A stretch of 64,000 nt of DNA from Zhengitettix transpicula (lineage: Eukaryota > Arthropoda > Insecta > Orthoptera > Tetrigidae): NCBI GenBank assembly GCA_037074705.1, contig CM073594.1, positions 80,291,009 to 80,355,008 on the forward strand. Reading direction: 5' to 3'. The notes under the pieces were generated by a model that was not told the DNA's origin, searched no databases, and was given only the letters and a program-made list of their open reading frames with translations. Shown here piece after piece: positions 1 through 9,939 of the stretch (the first letter of the stretch is position 1; each line of letters opens with the position of its first letter). Made by a program: the position numbers and the translations under genes.

Positions 1-114
1 GAAAACGTAGAGAAATGCTCCTCCAAAGGCATTAGTATTAACAATAATTATGGACCCGTATATTAGAAGCAAGCAAGAAATTATTTTCAACTAGTAAAAA
101 GTGGATGTTATCTG

Positions 115-552
115 TTAAATGTAATTTAAGTTGTTAATTTTTCTAAAGACTTCGAATATCTTTAGTAATATCTTAAGTACATTATTGCTACTTTTATGGG
201 TTCCATTGGTGCAAATGTGCACATGTAATAAGTTCGGAAAATGTAAGATTCTTTTTAAAAATTGTGTTACATGAGCGCGAATTACTGCGTCGATAACGAA
301 GACTTTAAACTGCCCATCTAGCGGCGCACTTGCTCCTGATGATGCAGCCAGCTGGCCATGTCTGTGAAAGTCACTTCTGAAGCACACAATTTCTGTCTGC
401 AATAATAACTGTCGACCCGTACTATTCCCATTCATCCCCCTCCACCATCCGTAAATCTCAATAAACTGCCTCTTCTTGGTGATACGAAGTAGACAGCACA
501 AAGCTACGATACAGAAAGGAGGTTGCATCTGGCGGCATAAGGAACGAACCAT
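115..552 (-). other. Unrecognised 145-codon open frame
   Basis: This is one of the longest open frames in the window, running from an ATG to a stop. I recognise no domain in it. It has a Cys-rich start, a basic middle and an Ile/Asn/Lys-rich end that looks like translated AT-rich DNA. A short peptide in it, GASAPLDGQF, has a near match (GASAPHGGQF) when the inverted copy at 962-1027 is translated. That points to repeat-derived DNA rather than a host exon. No splice or promoter context is evident. It is probably not a gene. Confidence 0.12.
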
Positions 553-1027
553 TCAAAATATTATTTTAAAGTCGTTTATATTTTCAAAACATAAATAGTG
601 TTCGTACATTTTGGGTAATATTTAAAAAAATCAGAATCAAAAGTAATTTTAAAGAAAAAAACACATTTGCCCTGTAAAATATGTGGGAAGGAAAAATAAT
701 TTAATGTTAGAAATGTAGCATATTACGGGTCGGGTCAGAGTTACGGTGACTCTATGTAGTATTATTATTTTAAATAGTTATGCTATAAAAATGGCTCTTT
801 GTACTTATCTAGAAAATGACTTAAAAAACTCATGAGCCACCACTGATTTGAATTATACAAAACTTAAAAATCTCACTAGCCGTCAGCTTTACGGGTGGTG
901 CAGGGGAAGTGAAACGGTTAACTGCGCGTGGGTATTTCTTATTACAGTTAGCAAGTAGCTCAGACATGGCTTCTGGCTGCATTAGAAGGAGCAAGTGCGC
1001 CGCATGGCGGACAGTTCAATTTCTAAA
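301..1027. repeat. Imperfect inverted repeat, ~68-bp arms
   Basis: The minus strand of 301-370 and the plus strand of 962-1027 share a segment containing CAGACATGG, then GGCTGCAT, then GGAGCAAGTGCGCCGC. The arms lie about 590 bp apart. They could be two inverted copies of a small repeat or the ends of one element. No target duplication is visible. Confidence 0.45.
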
Positions 1028-2288
1028 ACAAATAATATACTACAGTTCCATTGACGCCTAACTCCGCTTTTGTTTATATTACGTCGTGTAACCATCTCGT
1101 GGTTTCGTAAGTGTCGAATAATTGGTTTATAATATTTTACCTAAACTATTCACTTAATTATGATAGTATTAAATATAGAAAAATACTTTACAGCTATATA
1201 TATGTGCACACGTACTAACATACACATTGACTACATTAAAGTCACGACTTCTTTACAAGCAGCAGTTACGTTGTCACGCGCACATCGACACTTCTCGGCC
1301 CCTTAAAAATACCAACGATAGAGCGACTATCCGCCTCGCTACAATAGCTTAGCTTATAGAAATACTCGGCAATCAGCCTGTTAATGAAAAATTGATATGT
1401 ATTCTTTATAAAATTTGTTAACGGTCGATAACCATGAGACCCTTGGTTTGGACTGATGTAACTAGTTGATTTTCATTTTATATATCCTCATAACGTGTTT
1501 GAGATAAATGCATAATGTGTGATAACTCGTTTCAGTGTTTTAGTAATTAAAAAAGGTTATTTATTTCATCGAATGAAAATTAAATTGAATGATATAATAG
1601 TAAAAGGATAAACTGAGCCGGAAACACTAAAATTGGCAGGAGTAGCCTGTTGCATAAGTTGAAGGGTTATAAAGTGGGCATACGGAGGACACGCTCCTCT
1701 CTATCTTCGTTCACTGTCGCCCTTCGGTGGCGTGATAGGGATAATAATGGGGTTGCTGTTACTTTTTCACGAGGGCAAGAGTGCCGGACCTTGTTCATGG
1801 GTAACACACTTTCTGTCCCCCTCTGTTTTCCCTGCGCTGTTACTCTTGTTTATTTGGGTTCGGTAATAAAATATTGGCAAGCGAAAAACTACCAAGGCGG
1901 GGAGGTTTAGCGAGTAACTATTATTCTACACAAACTTATGGAACATTTACCGTGTTTTGCAATTCAGAAACGTTACATTTAAATGGGGGTGACAATGAAT
2001 GAAGAGCTTTCTGCGGACTTCTGAGGTGAAATGTTTTAGAAAATTGATTACATATTTTATTATAGAAGAGTCCCTCATTATATGGAGGATATTATGAAGA
2101 AAATTTACCATGGTTTAGTGTAATCAATTATCTAGGAACCCAATTACGACTAAATACAATTAATATAAGTAGTGACGAGTATATCAGCAAGATATTATTT
2201 AAGAAAAATACAATCTAATGCCAAACGCTCCCTGAATATACGTTGAATCAGACGGAAAGAGGTGTGACGATCCAAAGATTGTATATAA

Positions 2289-2290
<2 letters not shown>
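1028..2290. other. No recognisable gene
   Basis: AT-rich sequence. An 86-codon frame at 1650-1910 (+) lies in a patch of higher GC but shows no domain. I see nothing else I can support. Confidence 0.5.

Positions 2291-2336
<46 letters not shown>
2291..2336. repeat. (TA)n microsatellite
   Basis: About 22 TA dinucleotides in a row. Similar tracts recur at 9911, 10957, 14826 and 37170, several of them touching the ends of LTR-K insertions. Confidence 0.95.
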
Positions 2337-2342
<6 letters not shown>

Positions 2343-2483
2343 ATGTGATAGTAGTGCTGGTGTTCCCAACCTGTTTTTGTACCATGGAGCACATTTAAAA
2401 TTCAAGTTTTAATAGTGCGTCTGTTTTGAATTAATAAAACAATTCATGACCTTATACAGACACTTTTTATTTTTAATTATGAC

Positions 2484-2518
2484 GTCGTTTCGATACCCTT
2501 TCGTATCTTCTTCAGGTA
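2484..2518 (-). ncRNA. Hammerhead-ribozyme-like motif in PLE tail (left arm)
   Basis: On the minus strand: CTGAAGA (2509-2515), one extra A, then a 5-bp stem GATAC/GTATC with a 6-nt loop, then GAAAC and GACGTC. The order CUGANGA, stem II, GAAA, short stem III, NUH is that of the minimal type I hammerheads reported in Penelope-like elements. Activity is not shown; the extra A beside stem II may weaken it. Confidence 0.4.
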
Positions 2519-2661
2519 TTTTCCAAATTAACTCAGTAAACTAGCAAACTAGACGAAACAAGTTACTAAATTCACACCATTTTTGGGAACGGAAGTCCAC
2601 GGCACACAATTCACTTAACGTTAACAAGATTGAAGCAAGACATACTGTGTTAATTTGGAAA

Positions 2662-2700
2662 ATACCTGAAGAAGATACATAAAGGTATCGAAACGTCGTC
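2662..2700 (+). ncRNA. Hammerhead-ribozyme-like motif in PLE tail (right arm)
   Basis: CTGAAGA at 2666-2672, stem GATAC (2674-2678) with GTATC (2685-2689), GAAA at 2690-2693, then CGTC. The palindromic ACGT would give only a 2-bp stem III, which in known minimal hammerheads favours dimeric cleavage. It is the inverted partner of the motif at 2484-2518. Confidence 0.42.
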
Positions 2701-3060
2701 ATAATTAAAATTCAAAAGAGGCTGTGTCAGGACATCAATTGTTTTTTCACATTCTAAAATATCAGTGGCACCAGTGGGCACCATCTAATTTATCGCAAGT
2801 ACCTTTATACTTGGATAAGGGAAAAAAATATTAAAAATATTACGATTCAATTATAATTTTTTGTTTACATTAATGCAAAGAAATACTTTTACAAAGTAAA
2901 CGTTTGATGAAAAGTAAAATCAATCTCAATGAATTTCATTGGCCTGTGTCTCATAGTTACGCCAGTATTACAATAAACTTGTTAGTTGCATACAAATTGG
3001 TCCGCGGGCGCCATGACACCCCCGGGCACGGAGATGGAACCGATGTGGTAATGTATAACT

Positions 3061-3640
3061 ACAATTAACTATGTAGACATCTTAATATATTAAATTTACA
3101 CATAAAATATTATATTTATAAATATATCAAATAATACATTTTTCTTTAAATATATATTGTCTTTAAAAAATATAAAATAAAACTTTGCCGTTAAAATAAT
3201 TAAATATGAAGGTTCATATTTTGTCGCGCAATCAACAGTGCAGATGTGATTCCAATTTTTAATATTATACAGTTAGAAATTCAATGTAGCGATAAAAAAA
3301 TATTTTATTTTATTAATTAATTAAATTACACAACACGTGGAACCTTTTCAGTTAAAGATAATAGAGTAACAGTAAATACAGCTATCTGTACATTATAAAG
3401 ATACTATTATGAGATAAAGAATAATTTATAATTATAAAAGTACGATACAGATTTTTTTTAAAATTTCAAGGCACTAAAATTTTGTACCGTACATGGAAAC
3501 TGGTCAAATATGACCAACCATCAACTTACATCTACATTAAATCTAATTATTATGATACTATTGTTCGTACAGTGACGTTCAAAGTTTTCAACGCTCTAAC
3601 AGGACATCACTCCACGCAATGGGTCTGTTCTTTAACACTC
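3061..3640. other. AT-rich, no recognisable gene
   Basis: Very AT-rich sequence with short poly-A and poly-T runs. I see no gene or repeat that I can assign. Confidence 0.6.
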
Positions 3641-3641
3641 A

Positions 3642-4219
3642 CTACACTAACTCGAAGGGTTTTGTCCTGCTAAGTCGGCGGCATAAGTTTGCGTTGTCGA
3701 GTAGACAAAGGACGTCTGTGTTGGGATGTCGATGAAGACGGTCTTCATGCTTCCCGGCAGCTCTTTTTATTACTTTTTTAATTAATGGGATCTGTAGGTC
3801 TCTATGTAAGTCCGTGTTTCTTACATACCACGGGGCGTCTACGATGATTCGCAGCACCTTGTTCTGCCACGTCTGGATGCTCCTGACGTTGGTATCGGTT
3901 GCACATCCCCAAAGTTGGATGGCGTAAAGCCAGTTCGGTTTAATGACCTGATTGTATATTCGTATTTTGTTTTGTATTGACATTTTTGTGTATCGTCCCA
4001 TGAGCCAATATAGTTGTCGCATTCTTATTACGAGTTCTTCGCGCTTTTCCTTCACGTGCTCTTTCCATTTCAGCTTTGTGTCCAGGGTCATGCCTAGGTA
4101 CTTAGCGGTGTTGGCGTATGGTACAACAACACCGTTAATGTTTTCTCTCCTTTGTATTTCATTCAGTTTTCGATAAGTGATGTTAAGTGCGATACAGATA
4201 AAATAAATAGTTGACTAAC
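3642..4219 (-). pseudogene. Jockey-clade LINE, C-terminal part of ORF2
   Basis: On the minus strand an open frame runs from about 4219 to the stop at 3642, with no stop codon, though the start is missing. It matches the thumb and C-terminal region after the reverse transcriptase catalytic site of Jockey-clade LINEs. Recognisable stretches are AKYLGMTLDTKLKWKEH, then LYAIQLWGCA, then VLRIIVDAPWYV and LHRDLQIP. The catalytic FADD segment and everything upstream are absent, so this is a 5'-truncated copy, as is usual for LINE insertions. Upstream, the frame meets a stop just before a 14-bp sequence that is duplicated around the adjacent PLE foldback. The frame is well preserved compared with the other Jockey copy at 31.7-35.2 kb, so this insertion may be younger. 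Confidence 0.85.
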
Positions 4220-4432
4220 ACATTGCAAATTTAATAAGGAACGTAGGTTTTCCCGGTGTAACGGCTCGATAAAGTTTTCTCGAGATTCCAACCGGGTAGC
4301 GTCGTTTAATTGCCACAACGTTTCGATGGCTTGCACCGCCATCTTCTTCACCTGCAAGCTATCGAAACGTTGTGGCAATTAAACGCAATCCGGTTGGAAT
4401 CCCGAGAAAATTTTATCAACATTGCAAATTTA
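4220..4432. mobile_element. PLE foldback element with 14-bp target-site duplication
   Basis: The perfect direct repeat ACATTGCAAATTTA occurs at 4220-4233 and 4419-4432. Between them, 4234-4418 (185 bp) is an imperfect palindrome. Both arms contain CGTTGTGGCAATTAAACG and GGTTGGAATC, and they meet near 4345-4355. The left arm read on the minus strand has the full PLE-tail layout, while the right arm lacks part of the stem. A long exact duplication around a palindrome supports insertion of a two-tail unit as one event. Confidence 0.7.
4316..4352 (-). ncRNA. Hammerhead-ribozyme-like motif in PLE foldback
   Basis: On the minus strand: GTGAAGA (canonical CTGAAGA with the first base changed), A, then stem GATGGC/GCCATC (6 bp) with a 7-nt loop, then GAAACGTTG. 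The conserved first C of the core is replaced by G, so catalysis would be expected to be poor. Confidence 0.35.
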
Positions 4433-4540
4433 CTTAAAAACTAACGAATAATAAAATATGGGGTTGTATATAGCACTTTCTACTTAATCTGTATTGATCA
4501 TTTATTCTTCTTTCTTCCTTTAATATCATCTGTATAATAT
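4433..4540. other. Short AT-rich spacer
   Basis: AT-rich sequence between the foldback and the LTR-K copy starting at 4541. No feature seen. Confidence 0.5.
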
Positions 4541-5415
4541 TGTAGTAAACACTTTTAATTATATAAACAAAATACCAGCACGTTAGGACAAACAAATTAT
4601 GTGGTATTTAAAAGATTTAAATAATAAAGGAAGTTGAAACTAAAACCAAATGTTTAAAAACATAACAGAATTATTTTTTTGTCGAATTTGGTTTTAGTTG
4701 AATTTACATTTTAATATTTTAAGTTAATGCCACAGCATTTATGAGAATCTTAATTTTCAGGGCCGCTTATCGGGCCTCTAATAAATACAGTGATTTATTT
4801 TAATATTCACCAAATTACGAAAGCATAAAAAATTAATATAAATTTACAGTAACAAAGTTTTATGTCAATAATAAAACTATTAGAAATATGAAAAGTTATA
4901 GAAATCTGGCAAAGTTATAGAAATCGGGCGGTAAACGATATTTACTTAAACGTTTACAGATGAAACTTTTTTATTTTGCGTACCATTTATTTTGATCTGC
5001 TCTGGTTTGTGCACACGTGATTTATTTTCATTATTATATAGAACGCTATTTCACGGGCAGGCCATAGCACTGATTTTATCCTCTTCTCACTTTCCAACAC
5101 TTTGAAACATTTTCGACACCTTTCTGCTTCGCTGAATTCGTATTTTTATGCTTTATTTTTAATGTGGAGAATCTTACTGTTTCTCACAGCACACGCTGCT
5201 CTGACTGTACTATTCTTTGACTGTTTCGTCAAGACCTCCAAAATCACACTTCGCTCTCTCAACATCAGAGTTCTCTGCAGGCTCCCAAGCACACACTGAA
5301 TATCCGAGTAAATTTCTCTGTATAGTTGTTACTGTATTATATTTGCCTAATGAGAGGACCGAAAAATGTTGTTTAATTGAACTAATAAATAAATTAAATT
5401 ATTTGTAATTGTCTG
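4541..5415 (-). mobile_element. LTR-K solo LTR, copy 1 (minus)
   Basis: The plus-strand left edge TGTAGTAAACAC is preceded by ATAT and corresponds to the 3' edge of the LTR on the minus strand. Inside, the minus strand carries the family's conserved block (GGCCCGATAAGCGGCCCTGA at about 4760-4780). A GC-richer upstream part lies at 5040-5300. The right edge is not resolved and is set by the length of other copies. No gag or pol sequence is attached. Confidence 0.5.
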
Positions 5416-6010
5416 TGAAACTAATAAACAGATTTATTTTATTCATCAGGTTTTCATATTTTGAATGCTAAGTAAGACTTTGAATTTGCAGGACGTTTTT
5501 GACTTTGGTAGATTTATTTTATATTCAACGTTTTCAAAACATTTTAACGATAACGTATAGCAATCTGGCCAGTTTTGACAATTTTAAATTTCTAGTTAAA
5601 AAATTCACAACGTTTCATCTACCAATTGGCAGACGTTCTCAAGAGAGAACTTTCAAAACAGTGAACTGCCGACTGGGTAAAAATATGTAAATAAGGTAGC
5701 CAAAGACCTTATCGACAAAGTCACAGATTCTGCTTAATGCGCTGGTTTCACTTTGAACTTTTTTATTTCATGAATTTTATTTTTAATCATTTCCAAGAAA
5801 ATGTGAGATATTGGTTCAACGTTGAACCATCTACACGATATTATATTCATGAGATTGTTCAATTTGAAACTATCTTTACTTTTGACAACAGCGAAGGCAC
5901 CATCTAAACGTTCCTCATGGATTATATACACAATTATTTTAAAATTTCAAACCTGATGAGATCCCAAAAGAGGACAAAAAGCCGTGAAAATATTTTTTTG
6001 GGTAATATAC
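5416..6010. other. No gene; PLE-tail-like fragments
   Basis: A PLE-tail-like fragment on the plus strand at 5953-5975 has CTGATGA followed by GATCCC and AGGAC, but its GAAAC core has decayed. A second, on the minus strand near 5606-5655, keeps GAAACGTTG. Otherwise the stretch is AT-rich with short frames of no recognisable family. Confidence 0.4.
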
Positions 6011-6870
6011 TGTAGTAATCGGTCTTATATTAAAATAATACGTGACACAAGCAGTTTAAACAAACAATTATTATTTATTAAACGCACAATTTACATTTAA
6101 ACAAATAATCAAATAAATTTATATAACTATTAGTAATTAATGTTATATAATGAAATTTTATCTTTCTCAGGGTCGTTTACTGGGCCTTTAATAAACCGAA
6201 TAATTGAAAAAAAACTTTTACAATGCAATAAAGAAAAACATATACAATAACAAAATTTTAATTCTCAAATCCGAAATCTGACGATTATACCTTTAATTAA
6301 ACGTTTATAACTATGAATACTGTGATAAAGGAACTTATAATCTCTGGTAATCCATGCAATTTGGCTCACTTCCATACTAACACTCACTTTATACAGGCCA
6401 TAAAGAGCACCAAGTTGCGCTCACACTTTTTACACTTCCACAGTCACACCTCCACGATGACCTTTCTCTCACGACGATTCACGACGAATTCCTCCAAACA
6501 ATTTACTTATTTATTTCGGCCACCTAACTTGGTCTAATCCGGTCTCAACGTCCACGGACAAACTCTGCTGACAGACTGATCACTGATATCCTCTTACGAC
6601 GCCTTATATTTCTTTCTTTTTCGCACTTTACGTCGAAACCGTGTGCACTTCGCCCCACACCATCGTCTGATTTGCCATCTGTCTTCTAATTATCCTCCAA
6701 TACATCGTCGTTGTTTACCAATCGTGTCCCTTCTGCCGCTGATAATTCGAGTCCAAAATACGACTCCGGCTGGCCTTTTGCATTTGACATCACAGAATTC
6801 GAGCGTACTGCCGTTGACCACGCGAGTCCAAATATTTGTTTATTATAAATGATTTCTTTCAATTACTACA
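6011..6870 (-). mobile_element. LTR-K solo LTR, copy 2 (minus), 4-bp TSD
   Basis: This is one of the best-bounded copies (860 bp). It begins on the plus strand with TGTAGTAATCGG and ends with CAATTACTACA, so it has TG...CA ends. The 4-bp sequence ATAC flanks both sides (6007-6010 and 6871-6874). The minus strand holds the conserved blocks ATCGTCAGATTTCGG (about 6265) and GGCCCAGTAAACGACCCTGAG (about 6170). Two degenerate copies of CTGCCGNTGA...GCGAGTCCAAATA sit ~75 bp apart (6735 and 6810). There is no internal region, so it is a solo LTR left by recombination between two LTRs. Confidence 0.75.
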
Positions 6871-8090
6871 ATACTTTAGTATTACTTTTGTGACTCAGTA
6901 TCGTCTATTTCTTTATGTTATTATAAACAGTGAGATATTTTTTCACTTCAGTTGTACAAACATAACACAGACTCATTTTTCTTCATTAGTACGTGAGTTT
7001 GACTGCTTTTGTGCGATTGCTCAATTATTAGAAACTGATCAATGATTGTGTAACAATATCGGTTAAAATTATAAGAGATATTTTGTTGAGTCGCATCATA
7101 GTTAAAACATTTTTCATAAAATAAGAAATGTTATTTTGCAGGGGGAAATTTATTTATTTGTTAGATAAGATGTATCAAATGGAGGAAATTGATCTTCTTA
7201 CTGTGAAATTATTATCATGAGAAAGACTTTGAGTAAAGTGACACAAGTGTGCATAAGATCGAACAAAATTATTTGGATGAATATAAAGATAAAATTGGAG
7301 TATGTGATTTGAAATGGTGGATTTTCATGGGTTTTTTTCGTATCAAAATTCTGCCTGATTGATCTGTGCATTCTAGAATGTTTCAGATCCACTTGCTCGT
7401 TACATTGTGGTTTTTATATCAACAATGAAAGTAGGTTGATTCCTTTTACGAAGGTTTAAATAATTGAAAATATCAGAAAAGATCAATTTATGTTATTTCC
7501 GAATGATGACGATAAGGTTAAGTTACCAATCGATGAACGTATTTGGTTCCGGAAAGAAGTGATTATAGTAAAACACAGAAGCAACAGATTGTTGCCTCTT
7601 TGCCATCTGGCATGGTGACAGCTGGTTTGAATAGTTAATTGCTTGCATCTTGGCTTCTGGCGGCTCGTCTGTTTTTCTGTTACCTCCGAGTAATTCCGCC
7701 ACTCAAATGCAATATTGTAAACGCCGGGACAGATTGCTGCGGGCGAGATATGACGACACTTCCGCACTTGTTGCTGTTCTACAGTTTCGGCAGAGAGAAC
7801 TTGAGAGCTCGTTGGTTCACTGGTAGTTCCATTCTACATTCAAAACATCTCACGCGCTATGTTCCAAGTAGATAAATATGAAATTCAAAGTTTTATTTAG
7901 TTTTTAATCCATTCGAGAAACAAATTTTAGTACGCCACTGTCTTTTCCAGATCTACTGAAAATATATTATATTTCGGAAATTGGTTTGCGAATTTTTCTT
8001 TTCTGGAAAATTTAATATTATTTTGCAATATTGCAATATGGGGTTTGTCTTTAAATTAAGCTTTATTCTGGGATCATAAAAATGTTTGAT
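6871..8090. other. No recognisable gene
   Basis: Mostly AT-rich. A patch at about 7600-7830 is richer in GC and CpG, with overlapping frames of 94 codons (minus, 7483-7767) and 78 codons (plus, 7639-7875). Neither frame shows a domain. Confidence 0.45.
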
Positions 8091-8099
8091 GATTTCTGT

Positions 8100-8880
8100 T
8101 CAATGGATTACATCAGTACAACTCAAATTTAGTTCATTATTGTTATACTACTGGCGTTTTCCTCGTATTTATTTTTAGATACAACTGAAGATTTCCCTGA
8201 ACGTAGTGGACGAAACTTTTTCTAAGATCATATTTAAATATGTCCGTGGTAAATGGTTTCAGGACACAGAATGAACAGAAAAATGACCGTCCTTTGAAAA
8301 CCTTATTTGCAACTTACAACATCAATTTAATCACAGAGTCCGTGTATAATTTTTCCTCCACAGTTCTTAATATAAAGGACACTGTCCGTAAAAAAAATAT
8401 ATTAAACAATGTATTTTGTAAACTGTAAGTGCTGCTACGTGGGACAGACTGAAAGAAATCTGGAAACCAGAATCAAGGATCACAATAATACAGTGTAAAA
8501 TTAACGTAAAAGAAACTTTGGAGTTGTATCAAAACATAATAAGCAACCAAATAAATGTTCGTATTTTGTATACAGAAAACATTTTTCAGTACAGACTGAT
8601 TTCCTGAGATGTTAACACATTAAAAATATGATCCAAACACCTAATAAATGTAAAAATACAGATACTGATTCATTAATTGCTGCATAAAACCCCCTCATAT
8701 TTTATTAATCGTACGTTTTTAAGTCATTTTTCACTATGTTTGTCGATTAATCCCGTATCACTTTTAATAATTATAAATTCTTTTTTCTCTGTAAAATAAT
8801 ATCTTAATAATGTACATTTCTCGGTATTTACAGTTACTCTGTTATCTTTGCCTGAAGAGTTGTGAAGTTCGTAACGTCGC
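8100..8880 (+). pseudogene. Penelope-like element, GIY-YIG end and tail
   Basis: A frame at 8240-8428 encodes the linker before the endonuclease. After a frameshift, translation gives CYVGQTERNLETRIKDH, a clear GIY-YIG endonuclease signature (Y-V-G core, Q-T-x-R, and E-T-R-I-K-x-H). PLEs use this domain with a reverse transcriptase to insert DNA. The reverse transcriptase is missing upstream, and stop codons follow the endonuclease. The tail at 8852-8879 has CTGAAGA and then GTAACGTCG, a decayed form of the usual GAAACGTCG, followed by an A run. Confidence is good for the family and moderate for the ends. Confidence 0.75.
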
Positions 8881-9904
8881 AAAAAAAAAATTAATCAATG
8901 AAATACGTTTACAGGACAGTTACGTATTCAGTTTTAAAAACAATTATATATCGAAATTAAAAATATATACCACTTCAGAATTAAATAGTTTCTATTAACT
9001 CTGGTTTGAAACAGTTGCAAATTAAACAGTTTTATTTTCTTAACTCTTTGTGAAAATAGATTTTTGGTTGATTGTCATAATCATCTTCTTTTGTCCAAAT
9101 ATTATAAATTTATATATAATTTATAAATTAAAACATAAATAAAAAACCCGTAATGGATAAAGAAAACTAATTGCCATTACTAACTAAAATTACACTAAAA
9201 TAAAGGGAAGAAAACAGTCAATAACAGACACTTCAAAAGTTTTGTATTAATAATTTATTAAATTGCGACACAACGGATGAATTCTCGAAATTATGCCAAA
9301 ATTTTAGAAGAACAGCAATTAACTTGAAATAATATTTTTTAAAAAAATTGGCTATGAATCATAACATCACTCTTAAGTATTGAGATTTTGAGTCGATTTA
9401 TATTTTTAAAATAATTTCCACGTATAGTATATATAATAAGTAAATTATGAAATCATAATTTTATAAAATAAATATTCGAATATGACGTAACAAGGGATGC
9501 GCGTTTAGTGGACAATATTGACAATAGAAGATGATTATAACGTTTACACCAAAGCTCTTTCGACAACTAAATTAAATAACAATTTGAATAAAGTAAAAGT
9601 GTTTAATTTTCTGCTGGTTTAAACATCGGATTGAGTTAATAGAAATTAATAGAAATAATTTTCAATTACAATTTAGTAATTAACCGTGATGGTCATTATG
9701 TCAGAAAGAAGTTAATGAATTTTTAGATAATTAATAAGAAAACATTAATTATTGAAAAAATTAATTCAAAAAAATTATTAAATCGTACTTGGATTAGAAC
9801 CTCTTAAGGTTTATAGGAAATTTCAATCAAGAAATATAAAAAATTATTAATAAATTAAATAATGGCAAACAGACGATGTGTTATCATGCGAAATTCAATT
9901 CATT

Positions 9905-9910
<6 letters not shown>
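8881..9910. other. AT-rich, no recognisable gene
   Basis: Low-complexity AT-rich sequence. I see nothing I can assign. Confidence 0.6.

Positions 9911-9936
<26 letters not shown>
9911..9936. repeat. (TA)n tract at LTR-K copy 3 left edge
   Basis: TA repeat directly beside the LTR. The opposite edge of the LTR also lies in a TA tract (10957-10984), which is consistent with insertion into (TA)n. Confidence 0.9.

Positions 9937-9939
<3 letters not shown>

Larger units (their letters stand above)
2457..2724. mobile_element. Inverted pair of Penelope-like element tails (foldback)
   Basis: 2457-2531 and 2650-2724 are inverted copies of a ~75-bp segment, separated by ~118 bp. Each arm, read outward from the centre, contains CTGAAGA, a GATAC/GTATC stem, and GAAACG followed by TAATTA-rich sequence. 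This matches the 3' tails of Penelope-like elements. The pair interrupts the hAT-like remnant. No coding part is present between the arms. Confidence 0.6.
2345..3060. mobile_element. hAT-like non-autonomous element remnant, split by a PLE foldback
   Basis: The left part has the GTGTTCCCAACCTG string typical of hAT-superfamily terminal sequences. After the interruption, the segments GTGGCACCAGTGGGCACCAT (about 2766) and CGCGGGCGCCATGACACCCC (about 3003) look like the rest of one decayed element. No transposase frame remains. The family assignment rests on the terminal-like string only and is weak. Confidence 0.3.

Noticed and set aside
115..552. 145-codon minus frame as a host gene
   Set aside because: No recognisable domain, AT-driven composition at its end, and part of it lies in an inverted repeat.
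1650..1910. 86-codon plus frame in a GC-richer patch
   Set aside because: No family, no flanking signals, and length within chance expectation.
4163..4378. 71-codon minus frame as a protein
   Set aside because: It is the translation of the PLE foldback and its palindrome.
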